64,000 bases of DNA from Kribbella qitaiheensis (lineage in GTDB: Bacteria > Actinomycetota > Actinomycetes > Propionibacteriales > Kribbellaceae). Position 1 is the stretch's first letter, and each line of letters begins with the position of its first letter. Below the pieces are notes generated by a model. That model ran no database searches, was not told the DNA's origin, and saw only the letters and a program-made list of their open reading frames with translations. A program made the position numbers and the translations under genes. Below are positions 38,733 through 47,664 of this stretch, one piece after another. The stretch covers positions 6,758,001-6,822,000 of the forward strand of contig NZ_CP043661.1 in NCBI RefSeq assembly GCF_014217565.1, in the 5' to 3' direction.

Positions 38733-39763
38733 CCAAGGTCATCGGCGCCGCGGTGATTCTGCTCGCGACCTCGGTTCTACAAGTGACAGGCTGTGCAGGT
38801 GCAGAGGCATCTGTCACGCGAACCACCGGTACAGAGCCGCCAAACTGCAGAGTCAATCCCACGACTGGCCTTTGTGAGTTGTCCGTTACCGATGAGCAGC
38901 AGTGGCCGGGGCCGAAGAAAGGGGGGAAGAAGGCGACGAAGGTGGTGAAGTCGTCCTGTCGGTACAAGGGGCAGGCGATTCCGTGTTCCACGCCTGAAGG
39001 GTTCTGGGATGCATCTTCAAGTTGTTACCTGACCGCTGTCGCGACGCCGAGGACTCTGGGGGATGCCAAGAGCATTCCACCCGGCAGCCGGTTCTATCGG
39101 TGCTGGTTCGTCTTCGATGTAGTCGACGGGAAGCCGGTGGGTGAGGAGACCTTCGAGTCGATCGTGCGGCAAGGTGGACCCACGCAGACCATGGATCCGC
39201 GGGAGGCTGCCCGGCTGGCGGTCGAGCAGATGAATTTCGAGGCACCACAGCTCGGGCTCTCGCCGTACCAGCAGAGTGCCACGCACGAGGCGATCGTGAA
39301 TGTGCCGATCTGGATGTGGGTGACGGACCCCGGGAAGTCGACAACAGGCCCGCAGACCAAGAGCGCCCTAATCGGCGGTGTGGGCATTGAGGCAACCGGG
39401 ACGGTTGACCGGATCGAGTGGTCGATGGGCGGCGGTGAGGTGGTGACCTGCAAAGGTGCGGGTACGCCGTTCAACCGCGCTGCCGTGATAGGCAAGTCGC
39501 TCAAGCAGATCCCGGACTCGCCGACCTGCGGGCACAAGTACCGGAAGACTTCACGCTGTGAGAAGGGCGGAACCTTCGCGGTGTCCGCAACCGCCTATTG
39601 GAATGTCCACTGGACCGGCGGCGGCACGCAGGGCGACATCCCGCTGGACTTCACCCGAGCAGCCCCGCTCCGCGTTGTGGATCTCCGGCCGGTCCTGGTT
39701 GCCCCAGACGGGACCGACAACGTGCCGCAGAGCACCGCCGTCCCTGAGCGCCCGTGCCCCTGA
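38726..39763 (+). CDS. hypothetical secreted protein
   Basis: A 345-residue secreted protein starting at ATG 38726, overlapping the previous stop by 7 bases. The signal LAKVIGAAVILLATSVLQVTGCAGA could be a lipobox (VTGC). The mature part is Cys-rich (NCRVNPTTGLC, SSCRYKGQAIPC, CTSC-like pairs further on) with APVWMW-type Trp-rich sections (VPIWMWVTDPGKST, WSMGGGEVVTCKGAGTPF, YWNVHWTGG). Paired with the lipoprotein it probably forms one extracytoplasmic unit. I do not recognise a known domain. Confidence 0.7.
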   Translation: MLAKVIGAAVILLATSVLQVTGCAGAEASVTRTTGTEPPNCRVNPTTGLCELSVTDEQQWPGPKKGGKKATKVVKSSCRYKGQAIPCSTPEGFWDASSSCYLTAVATPRTLGDAKSIPPGSRFYRCWFVFDVVDGKPVGEETFESIVRQGGPTQTMDPREAARLAVEQMNFEAPQLGLSPYQQSATHEAIVNVPIWMWVTDPGKSTTGPQTKSALIGGVGIEATGTVDRIEWSMGGGEVVTCKGAGTPFNRAAVIGKSLKQIPDSPTCGHKYRKTSRCEKGGTFAVSATAYWNVHWTGGGTQGDIPLDFTRAAPLRVVDLRPVLVAPDGTDNVPQSTAVPERPCP

Positions 39764-40132
39764 CAGAGCTCTGCTAACGCGCCCACCGAAGGCTGCTGGC
39801 GAGCGCCACGTGCGCACTTCGGTACCTGCGGGTCGGCGAATCCACCGTCGCGGGGCGAACTCGATCAAATCCTCTGCCGCGCCAGCGCTTGGCTAATTTG
39901 CGTCTTCCTTGGCCTTGGTCCCTCTGGCTGCGGCGGCCTTCGGCAGCAGAGATTGCTCCTTCGCGTCGGCTTAGGCAGGTCGCGTGCCAGCTGGCAGGAG
40001 GTTGGGGAGGAGAGCGTGGGAGAGCTGGGATGGACTGAGACGTCCTGTGCGTCGACGTCAGCTGATGGCTGCGGGGCGGGTGGGTGTGTGGGTGGTTGGT
40101 GGGTGGTGGGGGTGATGAGGGAGGATCGGGGT
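39764..40132. other. uppS upstream region with putative G-quadruplex
   Basis: No gene is supported in these 369 bases. The last 60 bases before uppS are strikingly G/T-rich on the coding strand. At 40074-40092 the order GGG-C-GGG-T-GGG-TGTGT-GGG satisfies the four-tract G-quadruplex rule, and further GG/GGG tracts continue to about 40120. The remainder looks like ordinary intergenic DNA. Confidence 0.5.
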
Positions 40133-40963
40133 ATGTCGCCGTTGGGTCGTCGTCGTGGTCGGGGTGTTGGGCAGAGGGTGGGGGCGGTGGTTGCGCCGGA
40201 GGGGCATCCGTCGGGAGCCAGGGCGCCGGGGGTGCCTGCTGAGCTGGTGCCTCGGCATGTGGCGGTGGTGATGGACGGGAACGGGCGGTGGGCCAAGGCG
40301 CGGAATCTGCCGCGGACCGAGGGGCACAAAGCCGGTGAGGCCTCGCTGCTGGATGTGATCAAGGGCGGCATCGAGATCGGGGTCAAATACCTGTCGGTAT
40401 ACGCGTTCTCGACGGAGAACTGGGCCCGGTCGCCGGAAGAGGTCAAATTCCTGATGGGGTTCAACCGCGAGGTGATCCATCGGCGTCGCGATGAGCTGGA
40501 TGCGATGGGGGTCCGCGTGGTGTGGTCGGGGCGCCGGCCGCGGTTGTGGAAGAGCGTCATCTCCGAGTTGGAGGACGCGCAGGAGCGGACGAAGAACAAC
40601 GACACGATCACCCTGCAGTTCTGCGTGAACTACGGCGGGCAGGCGGAGATCGCCGACGCGATGAGGTCGATCGCGCAAGAGGTTGCCGCTGGCAAGCTCA
40701 GTCCGGACCGGATCACCGAGAAGACGATCGCCAAGCACCTGTACGCACCCGACATCCCGCCGGTTGATCTGTTCGTCAGATCGTCGGGGGAGCAGCGCAC
40801 CTCGAACTTCCTGGTCTGGCAGCTCGCGTACGCCGAGATGGTCTTCCTCGACACCCTCTGGCCGGACTTCGACCGCCGTCATCTGTGGCACGCGATCGAG
40901 CTCTACGCCCAGCGCGACCGCCGCTACGGCGGCGCCATCCCCAACCTCGTCGAACCCACCTGA
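40133..40963 (+). CDS. uppS: isoprenyl transferase (undecaprenyl/decaprenyl diphosphate synthase)
   Basis: A 276-residue cis-prenyltransferase that extends short isoprenyl diphosphates with isopentenyl diphosphate to the lipid carrier for cell-wall synthesis. The catalytic Asp is in VAVVMDGNGRWAKARNLPRTEGHKAG, FSTENW follows at SVYAFSTENWARSPEEV, and the C-terminal diphosphate site is DLFVRSSGEQRTSNFLVWQLAYAEMVFLDTLWPDF. Start chosen at ATG 40133, with GGGAGG about 8 bases upstream; the upstream ATG 40115 is less well placed. A G-rich leader lies just before it. The Arg-Gly-rich N-terminal 35 residues are not conserved. Confidence 0.94.
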   Translation: MSPLGRRRGRGVGQRVGAVVAPEGHPSGARAPGVPAELVPRHVAVVMDGNGRWAKARNLPRTEGHKAGEASLLDVIKGGIEIGVKYLSVYAFSTENWARSPEEVKFLMGFNREVIHRRRDELDAMGVRVVWSGRRPRLWKSVISELEDAQERTKNNDTITLQFCVNYGGQAEIADAMRSIAQEVAAGKLSPDRITEKTIAKHLYAPDIPPVDLFVRSSGEQRTSNFLVWQLAYAEMVFLDTLWPDFDRRHLWHAIELYAQRDRRYGGAIPNLVEPT

Positions 40964-41137
40964 CCCGTACTCTGGGTCTAGGGACCGTTGGGTGTTCGGC
41001 TTGCGGATCAGTTGCGAGAGCCCGCCGTAAGGTCCCACGAAAGTGTGCAGGTACGCGCAATCGTGGAGAAAGTCGAGCGACTCGTAAAGACGGCGCGGTG
41101 CCGGGTAGCCCGCGGCTCCGCGTGGAGCTGGACCGGT

Positions 41138-41725
41138 TCAGGCGCGCGTGCTCGGGGCTATCTCGCGCACCATCACGCAGTTGCCCTGGCCCTTGGGCCG
41201 GTCGTAGGTGAAGCCCTCGCGCTCGTACATCGTGCGGGTGCCGTTGTAGAGGAACGAGGAGTTCTTCTTCCGGACCCCGCCGGTGTCGTGCGGGTAGCCC
41301 TCGACCAGGCCGCCCCCGGCCTGCGCAATCAGCACGACGGCTCCGCGCAGGGCGATCGCGGCCAGGCCGTGACCGCGAAGGCCGCGCTCGACCAGGATGC
41401 AGGTGACCCGGTAGTCGGGCAGTCGCTCGGCAGTGGCGACGTACTCCTTGCGGTGTTGGATGTTGGGCAGCTCCTCGGGAGATCCGTACTCCGCCCAGGC
41501 GACGGCCCGGTCGCCGTCGTAGACCAGCGCCGCGTGCGCGATCCCGGCGGCCACCAGACGTTGTTTGAGCGCCCGGTTCCCCTCGGCGCTCTGGCCCTTC
41601 TCTGCGCAGTCGGGATGGAAATGTGTGCACCAGCAGCTGGCGAACATGCCCTTGTTCCGCTCGACGAGAGCGGCGAAGTCGTCGAACGTCTCCGGCGTGA
41701 GCGCCTTGATCGTGAAGTCGGACAT
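41138..41725 (-). CDS. GNAT family N-acetyltransferase
   Basis: A 195-residue acetyltransferase. It opens IKALTPETFDDFAALVERNKGMFASCWCTHFHPDCAEKG, a Cys/His-containing N-terminal section seen in a GNAT subfamily of unknown substrate, followed by a motif-A region LPDYRVTCILVERGLRGHGLAAIALRGAVVLIAQAGGGLVEGYPHD and RTMYEREGFTYDRPKGQGNCVM at the end. ATG 41725 was chosen; codons upstream are not GNAT-like. It converges on uppS with a 174-base gap. Confidence 0.82.
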   Translation of the reverse strand: MSDFTIKALTPETFDDFAALVERNKGMFASCWCTHFHPDCAEKGQSAEGNRALKQRLVAAGIAHAALVYDGDRAVAWAEYGSPEELPNIQHRKEYVATAERLPDYRVTCILVERGLRGHGLAAIALRGAVVLIAQAGGGLVEGYPHDTGGVRKKNSSFLYNGTRTMYEREGFTYDRPKGQGNCVMVREIAPSTRA

Positions 41726-41889
41726 GCCAGCAACGTACTCCTGATTGTGGACGTTCGGCGTCGGTAGCTCACGCTGCCAGGGCGGGGTACGCGCCGTCGC
41801 GGCCGAGGAGCTCGGCCGGCATGCCGTACTCCGGCGGCCGGTACGCGCGGAAACAGGAGAGTGTCGGTGGGGGGTTCTAGCTTGGAGAG

Positions 41890-42757
41890 ATGTCGAATGA
41901 TCTGAGACTTGGACTGACGTTTTCACCTGGGCTCGCACCGGAGGCGCTCAGGGGGTTCGCGGCGTCGGTGGAGGCGAGTGGTCTGGATGATCTGTGGATC
42001 TCGGAGGACTGCTTCAAGGAATCCGCGATCGCAAGCGCGGTGACAGCTCTGGCGACCACAGAACGCATCCGCGTCGGCGCGGCCATCCTGCCGATACCAC
42101 TGCGCAATGTGGCGCAGGCGGCGATGGAGATCGCGACGATCGACCGGCTCTTCCCGGGCAGGTTCGTCGCGGGTATCGGCCATGGGGTTCAGCCCTGGAT
42201 GGAGCAGGGCCGGCGTCAAGGCTGAGGCGCCGCTCACGCTCCTGCGCGAGTACGCGACAGCTCTGCGTCAACTGCTGGACGGCGAACGCGTCACCACATC
42301 AGGTCGCTACGTGATCATCCAAGACATCGCACTGGAGTATCCGCCGCTGAAGCCTCCGCCCCTGCTGATCGGGGTCGCTGGGGCGAAGTCGCTGGCGGCT
42401 GCTGGTGAGCTCGGCACCGGGACACTGCTGGCGCTCGGTCTGGATCTGGACGCGATCAAGGAGGCGTCTCAGACCACGCTGAAGTCGGCCGGATCCGACC
42501 ATGAGGTGATTGCGAGCGTCCTCGTGGCAACTGGCCCGGATGCACGGGCCCGAGTGGATGCCGAGCTAGCGGAGTACGGGATGAAAGGCACTCCCGAGAT
42601 CGGTGCCGTTGGCAACGCGGAGGAGATTGCCCACCGGCTGCTGCAGGTCGCCGCGGCCGGAGCAACGTCGATCTCCGTCATGCCCACCCGGGACGAACCG
42701 GACTTCGACGCCTTCGCCCACTTCCTCGGCCAGGAGGTCCGCCCCTTGCTCGCCTGA
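41890..42757 (+). CDS. LLM class flavin-dependent oxidoreductase, one +1 frameshift
   Basis: A luciferase-like (F420- or FMN-dependent) monooxygenase or reductase of about 288 residues: LGLTFSPGLAPEALRGFAASVEASGLDDLWISEDCF, then RIRVGAAILPIPLRNVAQAAMEIATIDRLFPGRFVAGIGHGVQPWMEQ, a frame change, and KAEAPLTLLREYATALRQLLDGERVTTSGRYVIIQDIALEYPPLKPPPLLIGVAGAKSL. The switch is at GGGCC 42207-42211; removing one G yields WMEQAGVKAEAPLTLLREY, as expected for the family. The barrel is otherwise complete, so it is probably an intact gene. The cofactor cannot be decided from sequence alone. Confidence 0.83.
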
Positions 42758-42763
42758 CAGAAG

Positions 42764-43408
42764 TCACCGTCGTGGTGAAGGCAACAATCCTCGCTCGATG
42801 GCAACGGTCACCGCGCGGGTTCGATCATCCACGTCCAGCTTCGTGAACAGCCGCTGCAAGTGGGTCTTCACGGTCGCCTCGCCGATGAACAGTTCCCGCC
42901 CGATCTCCGCATTGCTCAACCCCCGCGCGACCGCGGCCAACACCTCAAGCTCGCGAGGCGACGGTTGCGCAGCGGCGGGCGCGACCGGAGTACGCAAGCG
43001 CGACATCAATCGAGCGGCAACAGGCGGCGCCAAAACCGTCTCACCGCGCGAAGCCGCCCGGATCCCGTCCAGCAACTCAGCATGCGGAGTGTCCTTCAAC
43101 AAATACCCAGCAGCGCCCGCCTCGACGGCGTGCAAGATGTCGGTGTCCGTGTCGTACGTCGTCAGCACGAGCACCTTCGTCGCCGGATACCCGGACACGA
43201 TCGCGCCCGTCGCCGAAACGCCGTCCCGCCGAGGCATCCGCAGGTCCATCAGTACGACGTCAGGCCGGGTCGACTCCACCAGCACCAAGGCTTCCTCGCC
43301 ATCACCCGCCTCGCCGACCACCTCGATGTCCTCGGTCACGGCGAGCATCCCGATCAGCCCGGACCGGACCACCGGGTGGTCGTCCACCACCAGCACCCGA
43401 ACACTCAC
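42764..43408 (-). CDS. NarL/LuxR-family response regulator
   Basis: A 214-residue response regulator. The receiver domain begins VRVLVVDDHPVVRSGLIGMLAVTEDIEVVGEAGDGEEAL, with the phospho-acceptor Asp in RPDVVLMDLRMPRRDG and the conserved Lys in AGYLLKDTPHAEL. The C-terminal LuxR helix-turn-helix reads LSPRELEVLAAVARGLSNAEIGRELFIGEATVKTHLQRLFTKLDVDDRTRAV, in the usual form. It overlaps the sensor kinase by four bases and should control the adjacent ABC-2 exporter. Confidence 0.94.
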   Translation of the reverse strand: MSVRVLVVDDHPVVRSGLIGMLAVTEDIEVVGEAGDGEEALVLVESTRPDVVLMDLRMPRRDGVSATGAIVSGYPATKVLVLTTYDTDTDILHAVEAGAAGYLLKDTPHAELLDGIRAASRGETVLAPPVAARLMSRLRTPVAPAAAQPSPRELEVLAAVARGLSNAEIGRELFIGEATVKTHLQRLFTKLDVDDRTRAVTVAIERGLLPSPRR

Positions 43409-44700
43409 GAACTCTCCCCAGACGTCGAAGGAATCAACACAGCCACCCGGGTCCCTCGACCGGGCGCACTCTCGACCGAGACCGTCCCACCGGACTCCTC
43501 GACCCGCCCGCGCATGGCCGTCAGCCCAAAGCCTTGGCCGGCCGCATCCACGGCGAACCCGGACCCGTCATCACGAATCTCGATCCCGACCCCGTCGGCA
43601 GACATCCCCAACCGGATCAGCACCGAAGTCGCCCCCGCATGCTTGCGCACGTTCGCCAACGACTCCTGCGCCGCCCGCAACAACACCACCTGCTGCGCCT
43701 GCGGCAACGCGGCCACTTCGTCATCAGCCATATCAAGAGACACCTGTACGTCGACGCCCGTCTCCGCGGCGAATCGCTCAGCCTGCCGACGCAGTACTTC
43801 GGCCAGCGTGGCCCCCGTCAACGCGACCGGTGTAAAGGCAGCCACCAAGGCGCGAGCCTCGGCCAGGTTCTCCCGGGCAGTGTCTTCGATCGCCGCCAAC
43901 CGACCGGCGACAGGCTCAAGAGATCCTCGTTGCAGCTCCACAGCAGCCGTCTGCGCGAGCATCACCACGCTCGTCATGCCCTGGGCCAACGTGTCGTGGA
44001 TCTCCCGCGCCATCCGCTCCCGTTCGGCCATCACCCCTGCCGTGTGGTGCGCCTCGGCGAGTTCGTCGCGGGCCGATTCGAGTTCCTCGATCAGCTCGGC
44101 GCGCTGCTGGCTCTGGGCGATCACCCGGTCGATCCAGATCCCGAGCATCAGACTCACGACCAGGCTGATCACCATCCAGGGCAAGATGTCCCAGAAGGCG
44201 TCCGTGGTCCAGCCGGCCGACCACAGCTGAGCCGTCCCGACGGCGAAGAGCAGCAGTAGACTGAGCAGTGCCGCGTCCCGGATCCGCCCGCTCAGCAGCC
44301 AGATCTGCGGCGAGACGATGAAAAGGATGAAGACCGACTGCGGATAGAGGGCCACCAGCCCGGACACGCAACCGATCATCAGCAACCGGTACGCCGTGGC
44401 CGGCAGCCGCTTCCGCGAGGTCATCGCCGGGATGGCGAGGACCCGGTAGCCGACGGCCAGGACGACGCCCAGCGCCAGGAACGCGATCCGTTCCCGGCTG
44501 TCGAGGTCAGACGTCGTCAGCGCGGTCACCAGGGTGACGCCGAGCAGGACGTAGAACACCACGTGCCAGCCGATCAGGGAGCGAACCCAGACCGGCTGAT
44601 CGTCGCGGGATTGGAGCTGCATGGTCACCATCTTCCTCCAGCCCTCCCGGACGGCGTTCAGCACGCCGCCGGGAGAGCCGGAGAAAGCGTGGGTGACCAT
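43405..44700 (-). CDS. membrane sensor histidine kinase (HisKA_3/NarX type)
   Basis: A 431-residue kinase with about five or six membrane helices in the first 200 residues (WHVVFYVLLGVTLVTALTT; FILFIVSPQIWLLSG; LLLLFAVGTAQLWSA), a coiled-coil linker (RAELIEELESARDELAEAHHTAG), the HisKA_3 phospho-acceptor in MAREIHDTLAQGMTSVVMLAQ, and an HATPase domain (VLLRAAQESLANVRKHAGATSVLIRL, IRDDGSGFAVDAAGQGFGLTAMRGRVEESGGTVSVESAPGRGT). ATG 44700 overlaps the permease stop (TGATG) and is preferred. It phosphorylates the regulator at 42764 and is co-translated with the exporter it presumably senses for. Confidence 0.93.
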   Translation of the reverse strand: MVTHAFSGSPGGVLNAVREGWRKMVTMQLQSRDDQPVWVRSLIGWHVVFYVLLGVTLVTALTTSDLDSRERIAFLALGVVLAVGYRVLAIPAMTSRKRLPATAYRLLMIGCVSGLVALYPQSVFILFIVSPQIWLLSGRIRDAALLSLLLLFAVGTAQLWSAGWTTDAFWDILPWMVISLVVSLMLGIWIDRVIAQSQQRAELIEELESARDELAEAHHTAGVMAERERMAREIHDTLAQGMTSVVMLAQTAAVELQRGSLEPVAGRLAAIEDTARENLAEARALVAAFTPVALTGATLAEVLRRQAERFAAETGVDVQVSLDMADDEVAALPQAQQVVLLRAAQESLANVRKHAGATSVLIRLGMSADGVGIEIRDDGSGFAVDAAGQGFGLTAMRGRVEESGGTVSVESAPGRGTRVAVLIPSTSGESS

Positions 44701-45524
44701 CAGCCCGCGTCCCGGCGGGTCCAGCGGAACACCCGCTGCGCGATCACCAGCCCGGCGACCAGCCAGACAGCCAGTACTACGGCGCCCAGCCCCAGGTGCC
44801 AGGAGCCACCCGGCTCGTTCACCTGGAAACCGTCCGGTAGGAAGACCGATCGCATGCCCTGGGCCAGCCACTTCAGCGGGAAGATGGAGGCGACACCGCG
44901 CATCCACGACGGCAGGTCGCTGTAGACGAAGTACACGCCGGACATGAATTGCAGCAGCAGGACGACCGGCGTGACCACCGCGGAAGCAGCCTTGCCGGAT
45001 TTGGGTACGACCGAGAACGCGATCCCGAGCACCGAACCGGACGCAGTACCGAGCACGAAGATCCACAGGAAGTTGAGCCACTTCGACGGGTCGGTCGGGA
45101 TGTCGACGCCGAGCACGAGACCGGCGATCACCAGCAGCAGTCCGAACTGGGCGATCGAGGTGCACAGCACCAGCCCGATCTTGCCGATGAAATAGGACTG
45201 CGGCGACATCGGCGTACCGCGCAGCCGCTTCAGCAGGTCCTCGTCGCGTTCCATCGCGATCGTGATGGCGAGCGACTGGAAGCTGGTCAGGAAGATGCCG
45301 GACGCGATCATGCCCGGGGTGAAGTAGGTGGCGGCGTTGACGCCGCCGGAGAAGTCGGTGCCGCTGAAGACGGCGGAGAAGATGCCGAGGAAGATGATCG
45401 GGAAGAAGAAGGTGAAGATCAGCTGCTCCTTCTCGCGGAAGAACTGCTTCACCTCCAGCTTGGTCCGGGATACCCCGACCTTGACGGTCGAAGGCAACGG
45501 CTTCGGCGCAATCAGCGTGCTCAT
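44700..45524 (-). CDS. ABC-2 type transporter permease
   Basis: A 274-residue ABC-2 permease of the DrrB class: LEVKQFFREKEQLIFTFFFPIIFLGIFSAVFSGTDFSGGVNAATYFTPGMIASGIFLTSFQSLAITIAMERDEDLLKRLRGTPMSPQSYFIGKI, then four more helices to the C-terminus. The ERDEDLLKRLRGTP motif is the family's cytoplasmic coupling segment. Overlaps both the ATPase upstream (45524) and the kinase downstream. Exports a lipophilic drug-like or self-made compound, not identifiable here. Confidence 0.92.
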   Translation of the reverse strand: MSTLIAPKPLPSTVKVGVSRTKLEVKQFFREKEQLIFTFFFPIIFLGIFSAVFSGTDFSGGVNAATYFTPGMIASGIFLTSFQSLAITIAMERDEDLLKRLRGTPMSPQSYFIGKIGLVLCTSIAQFGLLLVIAGLVLGVDIPTDPSKWLNFLWIFVLGTASGSVLGIAFSVVPKSGKAASAVVTPVVLLLQFMSGVYFVYSDLPSWMRGVASIFPLKWLAQGMRSVFLPDGFQVNEPGGSWHLGLGAVVLAVWLVAGLVIAQRVFRWTRRDAG

Positions 45525-46411
45525 CAGGCAACTCCAGCTTCTACTGCAGCGGCGGCAGCGACGTTCGCCTTGCCGATCAGATCCAGGTAGATGTCTTCCA
45601 GACTCGGCCGCCGTACCTCGAGCTCAGGCACCTCACCGTTGAACCGCGCCATCAGCGCCGCGACCTCGGCGGTCGGGGAATCGGTCCGTACTTCGTGCGC
45701 TCCGTCGGCGTCCAGCCAGGACACCCGCGCGGTGCGGGCGCCGCGGCCGCCGAGGGTCTCGGGGGTGGCGATCTCGAGCATCCGGCCGTCCGCGATCACA
45801 CCGACCCGGTCGGCCAGGTGCTCGGCCTCGTCCAGGTAGTGGGTGGTCAGCACGATGGTGGTGCCCTCGGTCCGCAGGTTCTCGATCAGCGTCCAGAACT
45901 GGCGGCGCGCCTCCGGGTCGAACCCGGTGGTCGGCTCGTCCAGGAACAGCAGCTCCGGGTTGCCGATCACGCCGAGCGCGACGTCGAGCCGGCGCCGCTG
46001 GCCACCGGACAGCTTCCGGGTCCGCGCCTTGCGCTTCTCCTCCAGCCCGACCGAGGCGATCACCTCGTCGGGGTCGCGCGGGTTGGGGTAGTAGCCGGCG
46101 TAGTGGTTCACCAGTTCCGCGACCGACAGTTCGGCCTCGTCGCGAGACGACTGGGCGACGATTCCGATCCGGGCCCGCCAGCTCCGGTCGCCCCGCGCGG
46201 GGTCGACGCCCAGCACGCTGATCTCACCCTCGTCAGCCTGGCGGTACCCCTCCAGTACCTCCACGCTCGTCGTCTTACCGGCCCCGTTCGGGCCGAGCAG
46301 CGCGAACACCTCACCGCGGTGGATGTCCAGGTCGACGCCCGCGACGGCGACCTTGTCCGGGTAGCGCTTGACGAGTCCGCGGACCCGTACGGCGTTGTCT
46401 TTGTCGGTCAT
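45524..46411 (-). CDS. ABC transporter ATP-binding protein (DrrA-like)
   Basis: A 295-residue ATPase: VRVRGLVKRYPDKVAVAGVDLDIHRGEVFALLGPNGAGKTTSVEVLEGYRQADEGEISVLGVDP contains Walker A, followed by Q-loop GIVAQSSRDEAEL, signature LSGGQRRRLDVALGV, Walker B ELLFLDEPTTGFDPEARRQFW and H-loop VLTTHYLDEAEHLADRVGVIADGRM. The C-terminal extension with LEVRRPSLEDIYLDLIGK is typical of DrrA/NatA relatives. First gene of a four-gene leftward operon: ATPase, permease, kinase, regulator. Confidence 0.94.
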   Translation of the reverse strand: MTDKDNAVRVRGLVKRYPDKVAVAGVDLDIHRGEVFALLGPNGAGKTTSVEVLEGYRQADEGEISVLGVDPARGDRSWRARIGIVAQSSRDEAELSVAELVNHYAGYYPNPRDPDEVIASVGLEEKRKARTRKLSGGQRRRLDVALGVIGNPELLFLDEPTTGFDPEARRQFWTLIENLRTEGTTIVLTTHYLDEAEHLADRVGVIADGRMLEIATPETLGGRGARTARVSWLDADGAHEVRTDSPTAEVAALMARFNGEVPELEVRRPSLEDIYLDLIGKANVAAAAAVEAGVA

Positions 46412-46440
46412 GGCTCAACCTTCCCGTCCCGGCCCGTACT

Positions 46441-46476
46441 CGGGGGAGCACCGACCGGCGTACCGGCTGTCCCCCG
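46441..46476. promoter_or_regulatory. inverted repeat between divergent operons
   Basis: CGGGGGA (46441-46447) and TCCCCCG (46470-46476) form perfect 7-base arms around CCGG-CGTA-CCGG. It lies in the gap between the ABC operon start (46411) and the mycothiol dehydrogenase start (46570) and is a candidate operator, with no known regulator matched. Confidence 0.35.
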
Positions 46477-46569
46477 ACCGGTGGACAGCGGTGTGTCAAC
46501 CGCCCGATTCTGCCGCGACGACGCGCGTGGGGGCTGACGCGAAGTTGTGGCGGCAGTTAGCGTCGGGGC

Positions 46570-47664
46570 ATGAGTCAGACCGTGCGTGGAGTCGTGGCCC
46601 TCAGCAAGGGCGCCCCGGTGACGATCGAAGAGATCACCATCCCCGATCCCGGACCGGGGGAGGCGGTGGTGAAGGTGCAGGCCTGCGGGGTCTGCCATAC
46701 CGATCTGCACTACCGGGAGGGCGGCATCAACGATGATTTTCCCTTCCTCTTGGGCCACGAAGCCGCGGGGATTGTGGAGAGCGTTGGTGAAGGCGTCACG
46801 GACGTCGAACCCGGCGACTTCGTAGTACTGAACTGGCGGGCCGTCTGCGGCAACTGCCGGGCCTGCCTGCGCGGGCGCCCGTGGTACTGCTTCAACACGC
46901 ACAACGCGAAGCAGAAGATGACCCTTGCCGACGGCACCGAGCTGTCGCCCGCACTCGGCATCGGCGCGTTCGCGGAGAAGACCCTGGTGGCCGCCGGGCA
47001 ATGCACGAAGGTCGACCCGGCCGCGAAGCCCGAGGTCGCCGGTCTGCTCGGCTGCGGCGTGATGGCCGGCCTCGGCGCCGCCATGAACACCGGCAACGTC
47101 GGCCGCGGTGACACCGTCGCCGTGATCGGCTGCGGTGGAGTCGGTACTGCGGCCGTCGTCGGCGCGCGGCTGGCCGGAGCCGCCCGGGTGATCGCGATCG
47201 ACCTCGACGAGCGCAAACTCGACGTTGCCAAAGAGCTCGGCGCGACCCACACCGTGCACGCGAAGGGCCTCGATCACGACGGCGTGGTGAGCGCGATCCA
47301 GGAACTCACCGGCGGCTTCGGCGCGGACGTGGTCGTGGATGCCGTCGGCCGCCCGGAGACCTGGAAGCAGGCGTTCTACGGCCGCGACCTGGCCGGGACC
47401 GTCGTGCTCGTCGGCGTACCGACGCCGGAGATGCAGCTCGACATGCCGCTGCTCGACTTCTTCGGTCGCGGTGGTTCGCTCAAGTCGAGCTGGTACGGCG
47501 ACTGCCTGCCGAGCCGCGACTTCCCGCTGCTGATCGACCTCCACCTGCAAGGCCGGCTCCCGCTCGACCGCTTCGTGTCGGAGACGATCGCGCTCGACCA
47601 GGTCGAGACCGCGTTCGAGAAGATGCACGGCGGCGACGTACTCCGCTCGGTGGTGCTCTTCTGA
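46570..47664 (+). CDS. mscR: S-(hydroxymethyl)mycothiol dehydrogenase
   Basis: A 364-residue zinc alcohol dehydrogenase of the mycothiol-dependent formaldehyde dehydrogenase type: oxidises S-hydroxymethyl-mycothiol (formaldehyde plus mycothiol) to S-formylmycothiol with NAD. Catalytic-zinc residues are in ACGVCHTDLHYREGGINDDFPFLLGHEAAG, the structural zinc in CGNCRACLRGRPWYC, the Rossmann motif is VAVIGCGGVGTAAVVGARLAGAARVIAIDLDERKL. AKQKMTLADGTELSPALGIGAFAEKTLV matches this subfamily. Mycothiol is restricted to actinobacteria, supporting the taxon. The MBL gene begins at its last base. Confidence 0.92.
   Translation: MSQTVRGVVALSKGAPVTIEEITIPDPGPGEAVVKVQACGVCHTDLHYREGGINDDFPFLLGHEAAGIVESVGEGVTDVEPGDFVVLNWRAVCGNCRACLRGRPWYCFNTHNAKQKMTLADGTELSPALGIGAFAEKTLVAAGQCTKVDPAAKPEVAGLLGCGVMAGLGAAMNTGNVGRGDTVAVIGCGGVGTAAVVGARLAGAARVIAIDLDERKLDVAKELGATHTVHAKGLDHDGVVSAIQELTGGFGADVVVDAVGRPETWKQAFYGRDLAGTVVLVGVPTPEMQLDMPLLDFFGRGGSLKSSWYGDCLPSRDFPLLIDLHLQGRLPLDRFVSETIALDQVETAFEKMHGGDVLRSVVLF

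Noticed and set aside
43405..45531. A 708-residue kinase reading frame starting inside the ABC permease
   Set aside because: Upstream of 44700 it is the shadow of the permease; the coupled ATG at 44700 gives a normal kinase.
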